DNA of 13,447 nt. Source: Coprothermobacterota bacterium. GTDB taxonomy: Bacteria > Caldisericota > JANLFM01. The stretch covers positions 1 to 13,447 of the forward strand of contig JAPLHX010000224.1 of the NCBI GenBank assembly GCA_026389415.1, written 5' to 3'. The notes under the pieces are model-generated. The model searched no databases, was not told the origin of the DNA, and worked only from the letters and a program-made list of their open reading frames with translations. Numbering within the stretch: the stretch's first letter is position 1; every line of letters starts with the position of its first letter. A program made the translations under genes and the position numbers. Positions 1 to 7,266 of the stretch are shown here, piece after piece.

Positions 1-688
1 TCTCGGCGATCTCCAATAGCCCATCGAAACCGTATTGCAGCGGATAGTAGTAGTTGGTTACCTCCCGACCTTGGGGCAAGGTGAAGCCGGACTCGAACAT
101 GCAAATTACGGATCGCATTAAGTTTTCCTTGATCTGGTACCCAGGCACTAACTCCTCCCAGCGGTGGGAAGTGTCCTCCACCGACCGACCGGACCAGGCT
201 TGAGCCAGCTTCAGCAGCGGTGAAACTTCCTCCTGGCGGATACCAAACTTGCCTGCGATGGAAACCACCTGGCCGAAGCCGGCAGTGACGTTTCCACCAC
301 CCGCGCCCCACTTGGTCACCTCATCGGCAGCCGCGGAACCGTGGGAAAGAGCTTCCTGATACAGTTCATCTTCTTTGGCCATGAAGTAGCTGGCTGAAAG
401 CCAGGGCATCGGAAAGGAACCGCGATAGTAGAGCGTTTTTCCTCCTACCAGCAACTCTCCAGGGAAAATGGTGGGGGTAAGATGCTCAAATGCCGTCCGC
501 AAAGCCTTGGCCCGTCGCATCACCGGTATCTCACCTTCCAACTGGTCCCAGCGCCGGGTATACCAGTAAGGAAACTCCAGGCTGACCGAAGAGAGAGTCT
601 GAAAATAAAGATCACGCAGTTTACGCGCCCGGGGTGTCGGCTCTTTTTTCACTTCCCGCTCCACGGGCAGAGTCGAAATTTGGTCCAT
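1..688 (-). CDS. Glycyl radical enzyme (pyruvate formate-lyase-like), N-terminal part
   Basis: The first 229 residues of a glycyl radical enzyme are visible; the gene runs off the left edge. The family uses a backbone glycyl radical and an active-site cysteine, both in the C-terminal half, for oxygen-sensitive C-C, C-N or C-O chemistry in the cytoplasm. Visible here is the typical N-terminal PFL-like lead-in: an Arg/Lys-rich helix (residues 19-28), RRAKAL at 58-63, then PGELLVG at 76-82. After this comes a distinctive stretch with SFPMPWLSASYF near 91-102, a Gly-rich GAGGGN near 128-133 and YYYPLQYGFDGL near 213-224. A complete member would be about 780-850 residues. The start is ATG at 686-688 with an AAGGA-type ribosome site just upstream. 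It lies 35 bases downstream of an unknown gene on the same strand, probably in one operon. Substrate class cannot be assigned: arylacetate decarboxylase, alkyl/arylsuccinate synthase and dehydratase types all remain possible. No activase is in the window. Confidence 0.85.
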   Translation of the reverse strand, partial: MDQISTLPVEREVKKEPTPRARKLRDLYFQTLSSVSLEFPYWYTRRWDQLEGEIPVMRRAKALRTAFEHLTPTIFPGELLVGGKTLYYRGSFPMPWLSASYFMAKEDELYQEALSHGSAAADEVTKWGAGGGNVTAGFGQVVSIAGKFGIRQEEVSPLLKLAQAWSGRSVEDTSHRWEELVPGYQIKENLMRSVICMFESGFTLPQGREVTNYYYPLQYGFDGLLEIAE

Positions 689-723
689 TCTATTTTTCCT
701 TCTGGCTGTGGATTCAGCCGCGT

Positions 724-1572
724 TTATCTTTTTTTACTCATGTCGATGGCTGCTTTGGACAGCTTCACAGCGATGTTGCCACCGGGAACAAGCAACCCTA
801 CCACATCTGCTCCCAAGTCGAAGAGCATGTTCCAATCCAATTTAGTGCCGGCTTGTTGACGGAAGGTCTTGCCCCCAGTTCGCATTTGACCGGATAGCCC
901 GTCGAACTCAGCCACGGCACGCCGGTCCTTGGTGGTCCAATGGTATTCGTAGGCATAGATCGGACGGTAATAAAGTTCCAACCGTTCGATGGTGACTTCT
1001 TCCTCGAAGATGCTATCCGCCTGTACCGGTTTGATCATCTCCCCAAATAGCTGACGAACGACGAACGATGCCCGGATCTCTGGTGCAACCACCATTCCCT
1101 CGGGGTTAAACTCTTCCAACGAGATTTCCTTCTTCGAGAATTGAAGAGCGGGCGAAAAATCCTTTCGTTCCCCGTTGATCCCGTCGAAGAAATCTTGGCG
1201 TTGGTTGTCCTCCTGGCAATGCTCGGTGCCGGGGATTAGGAAAACTTGCGCCCCGTATTTTTTATCGTCAGCCACTGGATAACTGAGACTGCCTACCGTT
1301 ACAGATTTGACTTCCGGTCCCGTGGTTTTCACCGGGAACTTAACCTGCCGATCGTAGACATAATGGGCGTGGCATGCGATAAACCAAAAAGGCTCGTAGC
1401 GTTTCTCGCTGTAAGTGATTTGGATGTCTTCCCCTTTTGGGCGAGAAAAAATCCCCGTCAGCCCCGAGCTGAAGACGCCGATCTTCTTGTCCCAGGCTCG
1501 TTCCCGCGCTTGCTCCGGTGTGATCACCTCCGGCAGAAAAAAGGCTTTCTGTTCCAAAACTGTAATTTCCAT
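724..1572 (-). CDS. Conserved protein of unknown function upstream of a glycyl radical enzyme
   Basis: This 282-residue protein has no domain I can name. It appears built from two similar modules. The first (about 58-95) contains RYEPFWFIACHAHYVYDR and a beta-rich follow-up; the second (about 201-235) contains YYRPIYAYEYHW and then EFDGLSGQMRTGG. Each has an aromatic-Pro-aromatic strand followed by basic and Gly-containing strands. Cys67, His68 and His70 form a C-H-x-H cluster and His118-Cys119 a second Cys/His pair, which could bind a metal or cofactor (inference). A hydrophobic Gly/Val-rich segment at about 248-272 precedes a basic tail and may contact membrane or pack internally. No signal peptide is seen. 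The start ATG is preceded by AGGGG at good spacing. It is the first gene of the minus-strand pair leading into the glycyl radical enzyme, so a role linked to that enzyme is plausible but unproven. Confidence 0.75.
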   Translation of the reverse strand: MEITVLEQKAFFLPEVITPEQARERAWDKKIGVFSSGLTGIFSRPKGEDIQITYSEKRYEPFWFIACHAHYVYDRQVKFPVKTTGPEVKSVTVGSLSYPVADDKKYGAQVFLIPGTEHCQEDNQRQDFFDGINGERKDFSPALQFSKKEISLEEFNPEGMVVAPEIRASFVVRQLFGEMIKPVQADSIFEEEVTIERLELYYRPIYAYEYHWTTKDRRAVAEFDGLSGQMRTGGKTFRQQAGTKLDWNMLFDLGADVVGLLVPGGNIAVKLSKAAIDMSKKR

Positions 1573-1604
1573 TTTTTCCCCTACCTTTCTATCTGGACAT
1601 ATTC

Positions 1605-1610
1605 TATAAT
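1605..1610 (+). promoter_or_regulatory. Possible -10 box in the divergent spacer
   Basis: A perfect TATAAT lies in the 111-base spacer between the minus-strand operon (start 1572) and the plus-strand PAS-GGDEF-HD-GYP gene (start 1684). I find no good -35 box 16-18 bases upstream, so this is weak. The minus strand has TTGAAA near 1636-1641 but no -10 at proper spacing. The spacer must hold promoters for both genes, but I cannot place them firmly. Confidence 0.25.
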
Positions 1611-1683
1611 AAATCGACGAAACCTCCGCACTTTTTCAACGAAAACACCGGCTCCAATAATTCAGGGGAGAAGGAAAAACCAG

Positions 1684-3048
1684 ATGAACGGGGACCAATT
1701 CATTGATGGGAAGGCCGATCTTTACCAATCCATTTTTCAGCACCTGGAAGAGCCATTTTTTTTCTTTGACTGCCGTGGCAGGTTGATCGTTTGGAACCGC
1801 GCAGCGGAAGAACTAGCCCGCCCGAAGCCGCTTACTGGATTGGAGGAAGAGTTAAGTGGGTTCCTCCGCTCCCCGGAGATGAAACGAGAGGTGGAGAGGA
1901 GCCTGGAAACGAAAGGGGGAAAGTTCGAATTCCAATTGCAAATGAGCAAAATCAGCACGAATGGGGAGGAGGGAGTGTTGGTTCGGCTGCAGGATATCTC
2001 CACACGCAAGAAAGCGGAGGCGCGAATCCATTATCTCAGCTATTATGATGCACTAACCGGACTCTACAACCGTTCGTTTTTCGAGGTGGAACTGAAGCGC
2101 TTGGACACGAAACGACAGTTACCCCTGACGGTGATTATGGGGGATTTAAACGGGCTTCGATTGGTGAACGACACATTTGGTCATGAAGCGGGAGACAAGC
2201 TGCTCTGCCAGGTAGCCCAGGCCTTTCGCAAGGCGCTTCGCCGGGAAGATATCGTAGCCCGTTGGGGGGGCGACCAATTTGTGATCCTCTTGCACCGGAC
2301 TTCCTCGGAGGTGGCTAATCAGTTGTGCCGGCGGATTCGCCAGACCTGTCGCGAACAAGGTCCAGACCCCATCGAATTGAGCATCTCTTTAGGTACAGCG
2401 ACCAAGGAAGTAGTCGAGGTGGATGTACAGAGCATCCTGCGCGTGGCGGAAGATCGGATGTATGCCAGCAAGCAACAGGAGAGTCAATCGGTTTCTGGGG
2501 GGATCATTTCCTCATTGGAACGCTCGCTATGGGCAAACAAAAACGAAACCGAAGAGCATGCCGAGCGCCTGAAACGGATTTCGCAGCAGTTGGGACGGGC
2601 ATTGCAGTTACCAGGATATCAAATCGATGAACTGGCCTTGTTGGCCTTGCTGCACGATATTGGGAAAGTGGTCATTCCGCCGCAGATTCTGGCGAAGCCG
2701 GAACGGCTCTCTCCGGAGGAATGGGAGACAGTCAAACGGCACCCGCAAACCGGGTATCGGATTGCCACCTCTTCTACTGAGGTTCTGTTGATTGCTGAAG
2801 CGATCCTCACCCACCATGAACATTGGGATGGCAGTGGGTACCCGCGCGGGCTCAAGGGGGAGGAAATTCCGATTTTGGCCCGCATCCTGGCCATCGTGGA
2901 CGCCTATGACGTGATGACCGAAGGGCGCCCCTACCAGTCAGCGATCTCTCATCAAGCAGCCCTGACGGAGCTGCAACGCTGCTCCGGTAGCCAATTTGAT
3001 CCCGGATTAGTCCAAGCCTTTTGCCGGATGGCAGAGACTCCGTTCTAA
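1684..3048 (+). CDS. PAS-GGDEF-HD-GYP protein, probable cyclic-di-GMP phosphodiesterase
   Basis: A 454-residue cytoplasmic signalling protein without membrane segments. A PAS-like sensor covers about 10-110 and ends in a short DIS-x-RKKAEARI linker. A GGDEF domain covers about 117-268: YDALTGLYNR at 121-130, GDLNGLRLVND with Asp154, and RWGGDQF with the signature at 195-199. The catalytic Glu of GG(D/E)EF is Gln here, so cyclase activity is doubtful. The inhibitory site RxxD (Arg186-Asp189) is kept, five residues before the signature. An HD-GYP domain covers about 285-450 with His292, HDIGK at 324-328, HH at 377-378, GSGYP at 383-387 and DAYDVMT at 406-412, all expected for an active two- or three-metal c-di-GMP hydrolase. 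The frame stays open far upstream, but ATG 1684 matches the PAS start and has AAGGA eight bases before it. Most likely it degrades c-di-GMP, with the GGDEF domain acting as nucleotide-binding regulator. Confidence 0.93.
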   Translation: MNGDQFIDGKADLYQSIFQHLEEPFFFFDCRGRLIVWNRAAEELARPKPLTGLEEELSGFLRSPEMKREVERSLETKGGKFEFQLQMSKISTNGEEGVLVRLQDISTRKKAEARIHYLSYYDALTGLYNRSFFEVELKRLDTKRQLPLTVIMGDLNGLRLVNDTFGHEAGDKLLCQVAQAFRKALRREDIVARWGGDQFVILLHRTSSEVANQLCRRIRQTCREQGPDPIELSISLGTATKEVVEVDVQSILRVAEDRMYASKQQESQSVSGGIISSLERSLWANKNETEEHAERLKRISQQLGRALQLPGYQIDELALLALLHDIGKVVIPPQILAKPERLSPEEWETVKRHPQTGYRIATSSTEVLLIAEAILTHHEHWDGSGYPRGLKGEEIPILARILAIVDAYDVMTEGRPYQSAISHQAALTELQRCSGSQFDPGLVQAFCRMAETPF

Positions 3049-3177
3049 TCGGTTGGTCCAATCGTCAAAAGCCAAACCGTTCTGTGTTAGTCTGGCAGGT
3101 GTCGGTGGCAAATTGGCCTGTTTCCGCAATCCTGTCTCCGAAATGCTTCTTACCATTGAGATGGAGCCGGACGACGA

Positions 3178-4659
3178 ATGAACGTGCGAAGAATTAGTGG
3201 AGCATTATTAAGTCACTTAGCGGGTTCAATCGTTCCCAATTTGCTTCAATGTTTGCTCCAAACTTCAGTATTCCATGCCCCTCTGTTTCGTATTCTGGAT
3301 CGTCGTCTGAATCGCGCTCTTGCTCGTTCGCGCCAGCGTATCCAACGGGAGCGACTGTTGATGATGCGAGCCATCGCCTCTAGCGCGAACCGATTGACAA
3401 CCAACCGCCAAATCTCTTCACACGTATTGCACGTGATCCTCCGCCTGTGGGGGAGGGTTTGGTTAGATTCCTGGCGGGAGCGACCGCAAGCGAAACGATT
3501 TCGAGAGAAATTTGGGGCAGCACCACCATGGTTTCTCGTTGTGGCGCCAACACAAGCATGCAATTTGGCTTGTCATGGTTGTTATGCCGATGCAAATGAA
3601 GTCTCAAGTTATTTGTCTTGGCCCGTCTTGAATCGGATCCTGGCGGAAGCCAAAGCCCTTTGGGCCGCGCCACTGGTGGTGTTTTCCGGTGGAGAACCAC
3701 TGGCCTATCGTGACCAAGGAAAGGATATCTGGGACTTGTTGGAGAGCCATCACGATCTCCTCTCTTTGGTATTTACCAACGGCACGTTGATTGACCGCCG
3801 GGTTGCCCAACGGATGGCTTCGTTGGGCAACGTCACTCCAGCACTATCCGTGGAAGGTTTGCAAGAACGGACGGATACCCGGCGCGGTCCGGGTACTTTC
3901 CTGCGGATCTTAGAGGCCATGGCCTTATTGCGGTCATCCGGAGTACCCTTTGGGATTTCTGTGACCGTGACTGCGGAAAATCTGACGGAAGTTACATCGG
4001 ATGAATTCCTGGAGTTCTTCTTCACCCAACAGGGCGCTTTCTATGGGTTTCTCTTCCACTATATGCCCATCGGCCGTGCTCCCAACTTCCAGTCGATCCC
4101 GACTCCGGCTCAACGGCTGGAGCTTTGGTGCCGTACGTGGAAAATCATTGAAGAGAAACGGTTTTTCTTGTTTGACTTCTGGAATCATGGGCCCATCGCT
4201 GATGGTTGCCTTTCCGCCGGCCGGGGAGGCGGGCATTTGTACATCAATGGGGATGGAAAAGTAATGCCTTGCGTGTTTGCTCCCTATTCCGCTGCTAACA
4301 TTAGGGAGATCTATCAAACCGGTGGGAACTTAAACGATGCTTGGCGATCCCCCCTTTTCGCCACGATCCGGCAGTGGCAAAAGGACTATCGGGTTGGACT
4401 GGGCCCTGGGAGGGAAGGAAACCTCCTTTCCCCCTGTCCCATTCGCGATCATTACCCGGTCTTCCGTGAATGGATCGATCGGTTGCAGCCCCAGCCGGAA
4501 AACCAAGCTGCCCAAAATGCACTGGCTGATTCGCAATACACTGCCTGCTTGTCCGCTTACGGCCGGGATTTAGCCTGCTTAAGCACACCTCTGTGGCAAA
4601 AGGAATATCTTGGGCGATGCCCATCTTTTGCTAATAGAGGCTTACCTTTCTTAGGGTGA
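3178..4659 (+). CDS. Radical SAM protein with SPASM-like C-terminal cysteines
   Basis: A 493-residue protein. Residues 1-110 are helical and basic, without a signal peptide. The radical SAM core starts near 117 with CNLACHGC, giving Cys128, Cys132 and Cys135 as ligands of the SAM-binding 4Fe-4S cluster; SGGEP at 170-174 contacts SAM and TNGTLID follows at 200-206. Further core motifs are SVEG near 224-227 and MPIGR near 296-300. The C-terminal region has Cys344, Cys365 and Cys420 in the contexts DGCLSAGR, VMPCVFAPY and SPCPIRDH, resembling a SPASM-type auxiliary cluster region. Additional Cys457, Cys467 and Cys481 follow. The combination marks a conserved radical SAM family found in anaerobes whose reaction I do not know. 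It is transcribed in the same direction as the HD-GYP gene 129 bases upstream and converges on the peptidase gene. GGAG lies about 11 bases before the ATG, a long spacing. Confidence 0.9.
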   Translation: MNVRRISGALLSHLAGSIVPNLLQCLLQTSVFHAPLFRILDRRLNRALARSRQRIQRERLLMMRAIASSANRLTTNRQISSHVLHVILRLWGRVWLDSWRERPQAKRFREKFGAAPPWFLVVAPTQACNLACHGCYADANEVSSYLSWPVLNRILAEAKALWAAPLVVFSGGEPLAYRDQGKDIWDLLESHHDLLSLVFTNGTLIDRRVAQRMASLGNVTPALSVEGLQERTDTRRGPGTFLRILEAMALLRSSGVPFGISVTVTAENLTEVTSDEFLEFFFTQQGAFYGFLFHYMPIGRAPNFQSIPTPAQRLELWCRTWKIIEEKRFFLFDFWNHGPIADGCLSAGRGGGHLYINGDGKVMPCVFAPYSAANIREIYQTGGNLNDAWRSPLFATIRQWQKDYRVGLGPGREGNLLSPCPIRDHYPVFREWIDRLQPQPENQAAQNALADSQYTACLSAYGRDLACLSTPLWQKEYLGRCPSFANRGLPFLG

Positions 4660-4735
4660 GATCGCACCGATGCAACTTTTACTGCAACCGGAAACAATCC
4701 CGACCCCGGAGTGACTGTTTCGAGCAAACCCGACC

Positions 4736-6946
4736 TTACTTAAGGCTGAACTGGCGTACGAAGTAATCCACGCTGGCCTGCAGACAAGCCACCAGACCAT
4801 CGCCGCCATAATGGTGGTCCAGGTTAGGCAAGGGTAAGAACTCGAAAGGTTTGTCCGCCGCCTCCAGCGCCTGGATAAAGTTGACGGAGTGCTGCAGGTG
4901 GACGTTGGTGTCGACCAGACCGTGCACAATCAGGGGCGAGGCTTGGATTTGGTCCGCGCGGGTGACCAGCTCGGTCAATGCGTAGCCCTCCGGGTTCTCG
5001 CTTGGCGTCCTCATGTAGCGTTCGGTGTAAATTGTGTCATAGGCCTTCCAGTCCGTCACCCCAGACCCGGCAACACCGCAATGGAAAATCTCCGGGGCAT
5101 GGATCAGAGCATAGAGAGTCATGAAACCGCCGAATGACTTGCCATCCGTGCCAATGCGCCCAGGGTCCACGTAGGGCAATTGCTGCAGATACCGGACCCC
5201 TGCCAACTGATCTTTTAGAGCAGCAGGACCCAGTTGCTTGAAGATTGGAATCTCAAAGGCGTGCCCCCGGCCGGAAGATCCACGGTTATCCAGTCGCCAG
5301 ACCAGGAATCCTTGCTGGGTGTAGAGGACATCCCGCTCAATCTGGTTGAAGAGATTGGTCGCTCCGTACTGATTCGTCACCATTTGCAGCGTTGGTCCTC
5401 CATACCAGTGGACCACCACCGGGTAGTGGATCGATGGATTGAAGTTTTCCGGTTTGACCAGTTGGGCATACAACTCGGTCCCGTCATCCGCTTTTAAAGT
5501 GATGAATTCCCGCTGCATCTTGGGAAGGTTGAACGCCGGGCCTGCGCATTGCCGCAACAAAGCCTTGGGAGTCCCGTCGGATTGCAGGATGGAAAACAGC
5601 GGTGGCTGATCCACACTGGAAAACTGCTCGACCAGGTAATCGCCATTTGCGGAGAGAATCCCGGCATGAAACCCTGGGTCAGCCGAGAGTTGATCCAAGC
5701 GACCGCTGCTGATCTCCAAACGGAAGAGTTGGCGTTCCAGAGGGCTTGTTTTGGTGCTGGAAAAATAGGCAAACCGGCCCGATGGATCGATTTGAACCGC
5801 CCGGTTGGAAGTCAGCAAATTCCAAGCCGCTGACTCCACCAGCCAGTCGCCCGTAGTCAGTTGACGGACCAACTGGCCATTGCGTTGATAGAGGTAGAGG
5901 TGCATGAAACCAGACCGCTCAGAGAGCCAGAGAAACTCCTTGCCTCCGGGCAGGAAAATGGGAGCAGCCAGGTTGTTCTCGTTGATCCAGTATGGGTCGG
6001 TTTCCTGCAGGACGGTGCGAATCGACTGGGTGATCGGATTCCATGCTTGCAGCGTCACCAACGAGTGGTCCCGATTCTCCGCCAGAAACCACACCTCTTG
6101 GGAATCCGGAGTCCAAGAGAAAAAGGGCAATATATATTCCGTATCGATAGGTAACGGAATAGCCTGTGGCTTTTCCTCGGTACCAATATGCGCGCACCAG
6201 AGAGAAGGTTTCGGATTTGGACTCCCTGCCACAGGGAAGCGGATCCAAGAGACTTCTTCCGGCATTGACGCAAAATTTGTGGTGGGATGATTTTGTACCG
6301 AACTGTCATCCAAGCTCAAATAAAGCAGCCGGCGGCTGTCCGGTGACCAGGCATAGGCCGGTTGTTGCGCCCGCGAGGCCATCTCTTCTGTGTAAACCCA
6401 ATCCAGGCAGCCATTAAACGTGTCCTGGTCGCCATTGGCAGTCAACCGGCTGATCCGGCTACCGACTATTTCCAGCAGGTAGAGGTCGTTTTCTCGGGTG
6501 AAGGAGACATAACCACCGGAAGGGGAAAACGCGGAGGTGGCGACCAACTTGTCTGGCGATAGCAACTGCAACTCCCCGCCGGCAAGCCGCAGCAGGTACA
6601 GGCCGTCTTCGCCTGGAATCAATAGAGCGCTAGCGTCGGGCGACCATTGGATCAAATCCAGATACAAGTTCTTACCGAGGATGGATGGTTTTACGATGAT
6701 CTGTTTGGTGTCTTTCTCCGGGTCATAGAGCCAGACGACATTTTCCCCATCCTCTGCTTCAGTATAGAGTAATTGGGCTCCAACCGGGCTCCATGCAAAA
6801 TTGGCAGGTCCTCTGCCCATCAAAGCCTCAGGTTCCACAAGCATCCGAGCGGCGATCTGGGATGGGGCGGGAGAAATTTGAACGCAGCCGGCCAGAAAAA
6901 CTAGGACAAGAATGAAAAAGAGTGGCTTGCAATAAGCACGGATCAT
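4736..6946 (-). CDS. Dipeptidyl-peptidase IV-like S9 serine peptidase, lipoprotein
   Basis: A 736-residue exported peptidase of family S9B. Residues 1-21 are a lipoprotein signal (basic start, hydrophobic core, lipobox LAGC with Cys21), so the enzyme should be anchored outside the cytoplasmic membrane. A beta-propeller N-terminal domain covers about 45-470 and includes DWVYTEE at 182-188. The Glu187-Glu188 pair is the one that in DPP IV binds the free amino terminus of the substrate, favouring dipeptide release. The alpha/beta-hydrolase domain covers about 480-736: Tyr515 in WYGGP (oxyanion), nucleophile Ser604 in GKSFGG, Asp679 in HGLVDTN and His711 in NLDHH. The Lys before the nucleophile replaces the usual Trp. 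The frame is open for 77 more codons upstream, but ATG 6946 is chosen because of the lipoprotein signal and a perfect AAAGGAGG. It likely feeds peptide uptake. It converges with the radical SAM gene, and the 76-base gap shows no clear terminator. Confidence 0.95.
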   Translation of the reverse strand: MIRAYCKPLFFILVLVFLAGCVQISPAPSQIAARMLVEPEALMGRGPANFAWSPVGAQLLYTEAEDGENVVWLYDPEKDTKQIIVKPSILGKNLYLDLIQWSPDASALLIPGEDGLYLLRLAGGELQLLSPDKLVATSAFSPSGGYVSFTRENDLYLLEIVGSRISRLTANGDQDTFNGCLDWVYTEEMASRAQQPAYAWSPDSRRLLYLSLDDSSVQNHPTTNFASMPEEVSWIRFPVAGSPNPKPSLWCAHIGTEEKPQAIPLPIDTEYILPFFSWTPDSQEVWFLAENRDHSLVTLQAWNPITQSIRTVLQETDPYWINENNLAAPIFLPGGKEFLWLSERSGFMHLYLYQRNGQLVRQLTTGDWLVESAAWNLLTSNRAVQIDPSGRFAYFSSTKTSPLERQLFRLEISSGRLDQLSADPGFHAGILSANGDYLVEQFSSVDQPPLFSILQSDGTPKALLRQCAGPAFNLPKMQREFITLKADDGTELYAQLVKPENFNPSIHYPVVVHWYGGPTLQMVTNQYGATNLFNQIERDVLYTQQGFLVWRLDNRGSSGRGHAFEIPIFKQLGPAALKDQLAGVRYLQQLPYVDPGRIGTDGKSFGGFMTLYALIHAPEIFHCGVAGSGVTDWKAYDTIYTERYMRTPSENPEGYALTELVTRADQIQASPLIVHGLVDTNVHLQHSVNFIQALEAADKPFEFLPLPNLDHHYGGDGLVACLQASVDYFVRQFSLK

Positions 6947-6953
6947 TTCTTTG

Positions 6954-6961
6954 CCTCCTTT
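6954..6961 (-). promoter_or_regulatory. Strong ribosome binding site of the DPP IV-like gene
   Basis: AAAGGAGG on the minus strand sits seven bases before the ATG at 6944-6946. It decides this start over upstream in-frame ATGs reaching to 7177, which would bury the lipoprotein signal inside the protein. Confidence 0.85.
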
Positions 6962-7255
6962 ACATGCGCCCGATGACCTCCCCTCGATCGGATTGAGCGG
7001 ACGGTCAGACAAGATCATAGAGCACAGCCGTTTGGAAACCGAACGGTTTAGCATCCATTGAACAACCAATTGCCACGATTGCCAAATTACCTCCCGGGTG
7101 AAGATCCAAGGTTGGAGCTCCGCGATTGCTTTCCATCGAGCATTGGTCCGAGTCGCCGGAAGAACCTTCCCCGCCAAGCGATTCCGCCTTTCATTTCTGG
7201 TTTTCCTTGTGTTGAGGGGAATTCCTTCCTATGATCAAGCGGACAAGCCGATCAC
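6962..7255. other. Divergent intergenic spacer between peptidase and radC
   Basis: About 290 bases without a supported gene between the two divergent starts. It contains a plausible minus-strand promoter (listed separately). It also contains an imperfect inverted repeat at 7028-7046: five-base arms CCGTT/AACGG plus inner GG/CC around a short loop. If the predicted promoter is right, this hairpin would lie at the very 5' end of the peptidase leader, which would be about 100 bases long. No poly-T tract follows, so it is not a standard terminator. I see no convincing plus-strand promoter for radC and no recognisable riboswitch. Confidence 0.5.
7057..7085 (-). promoter_or_regulatory. Predicted sigma-A-type promoter for the DPP IV-like gene
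   Basis: On the minus strand, a -35 TTGGCA (7080-7085, five of six consensus bases) is followed after exactly 17 bases by a -10 TTCAAT (7057-7062, four of six). Transcription would start near 7050 and leave a leader of about 100 bases before the ATG at 6946. The spacing is ideal but the -10 is modest. Confidence 0.4.
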
Positions 7256-7260
7256 GGAGG
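7256..7260 (+). promoter_or_regulatory. Ribosome binding site deciding the radC start
   Basis: GGAGG lies six bases before ATG 7267. The alternative in-frame ATG at 7231 has only GAGGGG at about ten bases. The better spacing favours 7267. Confidence 0.65.
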
Positions 7261-7266
7261 GACAGC

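Noticed and set aside
4660..4735. Expected bidirectional terminator between the convergent radical SAM and peptidase genes.
   Set aside because: No stable hairpin with a T-run on either strand could be found by eye.
724..7177. Many long antisense frames inside the peptidase, radical SAM and HD-GYP genes.
   Set aside because: They lack family motifs and ribosome sites and mirror strong coding frames on the other strand or phase.
7231..7266. Earlier ATG start for radC at 7231.
   Set aside because: The ATG at 7267 has GGAGG at six bases, better than the GAGGGG before 7231; kept only as an alternative.
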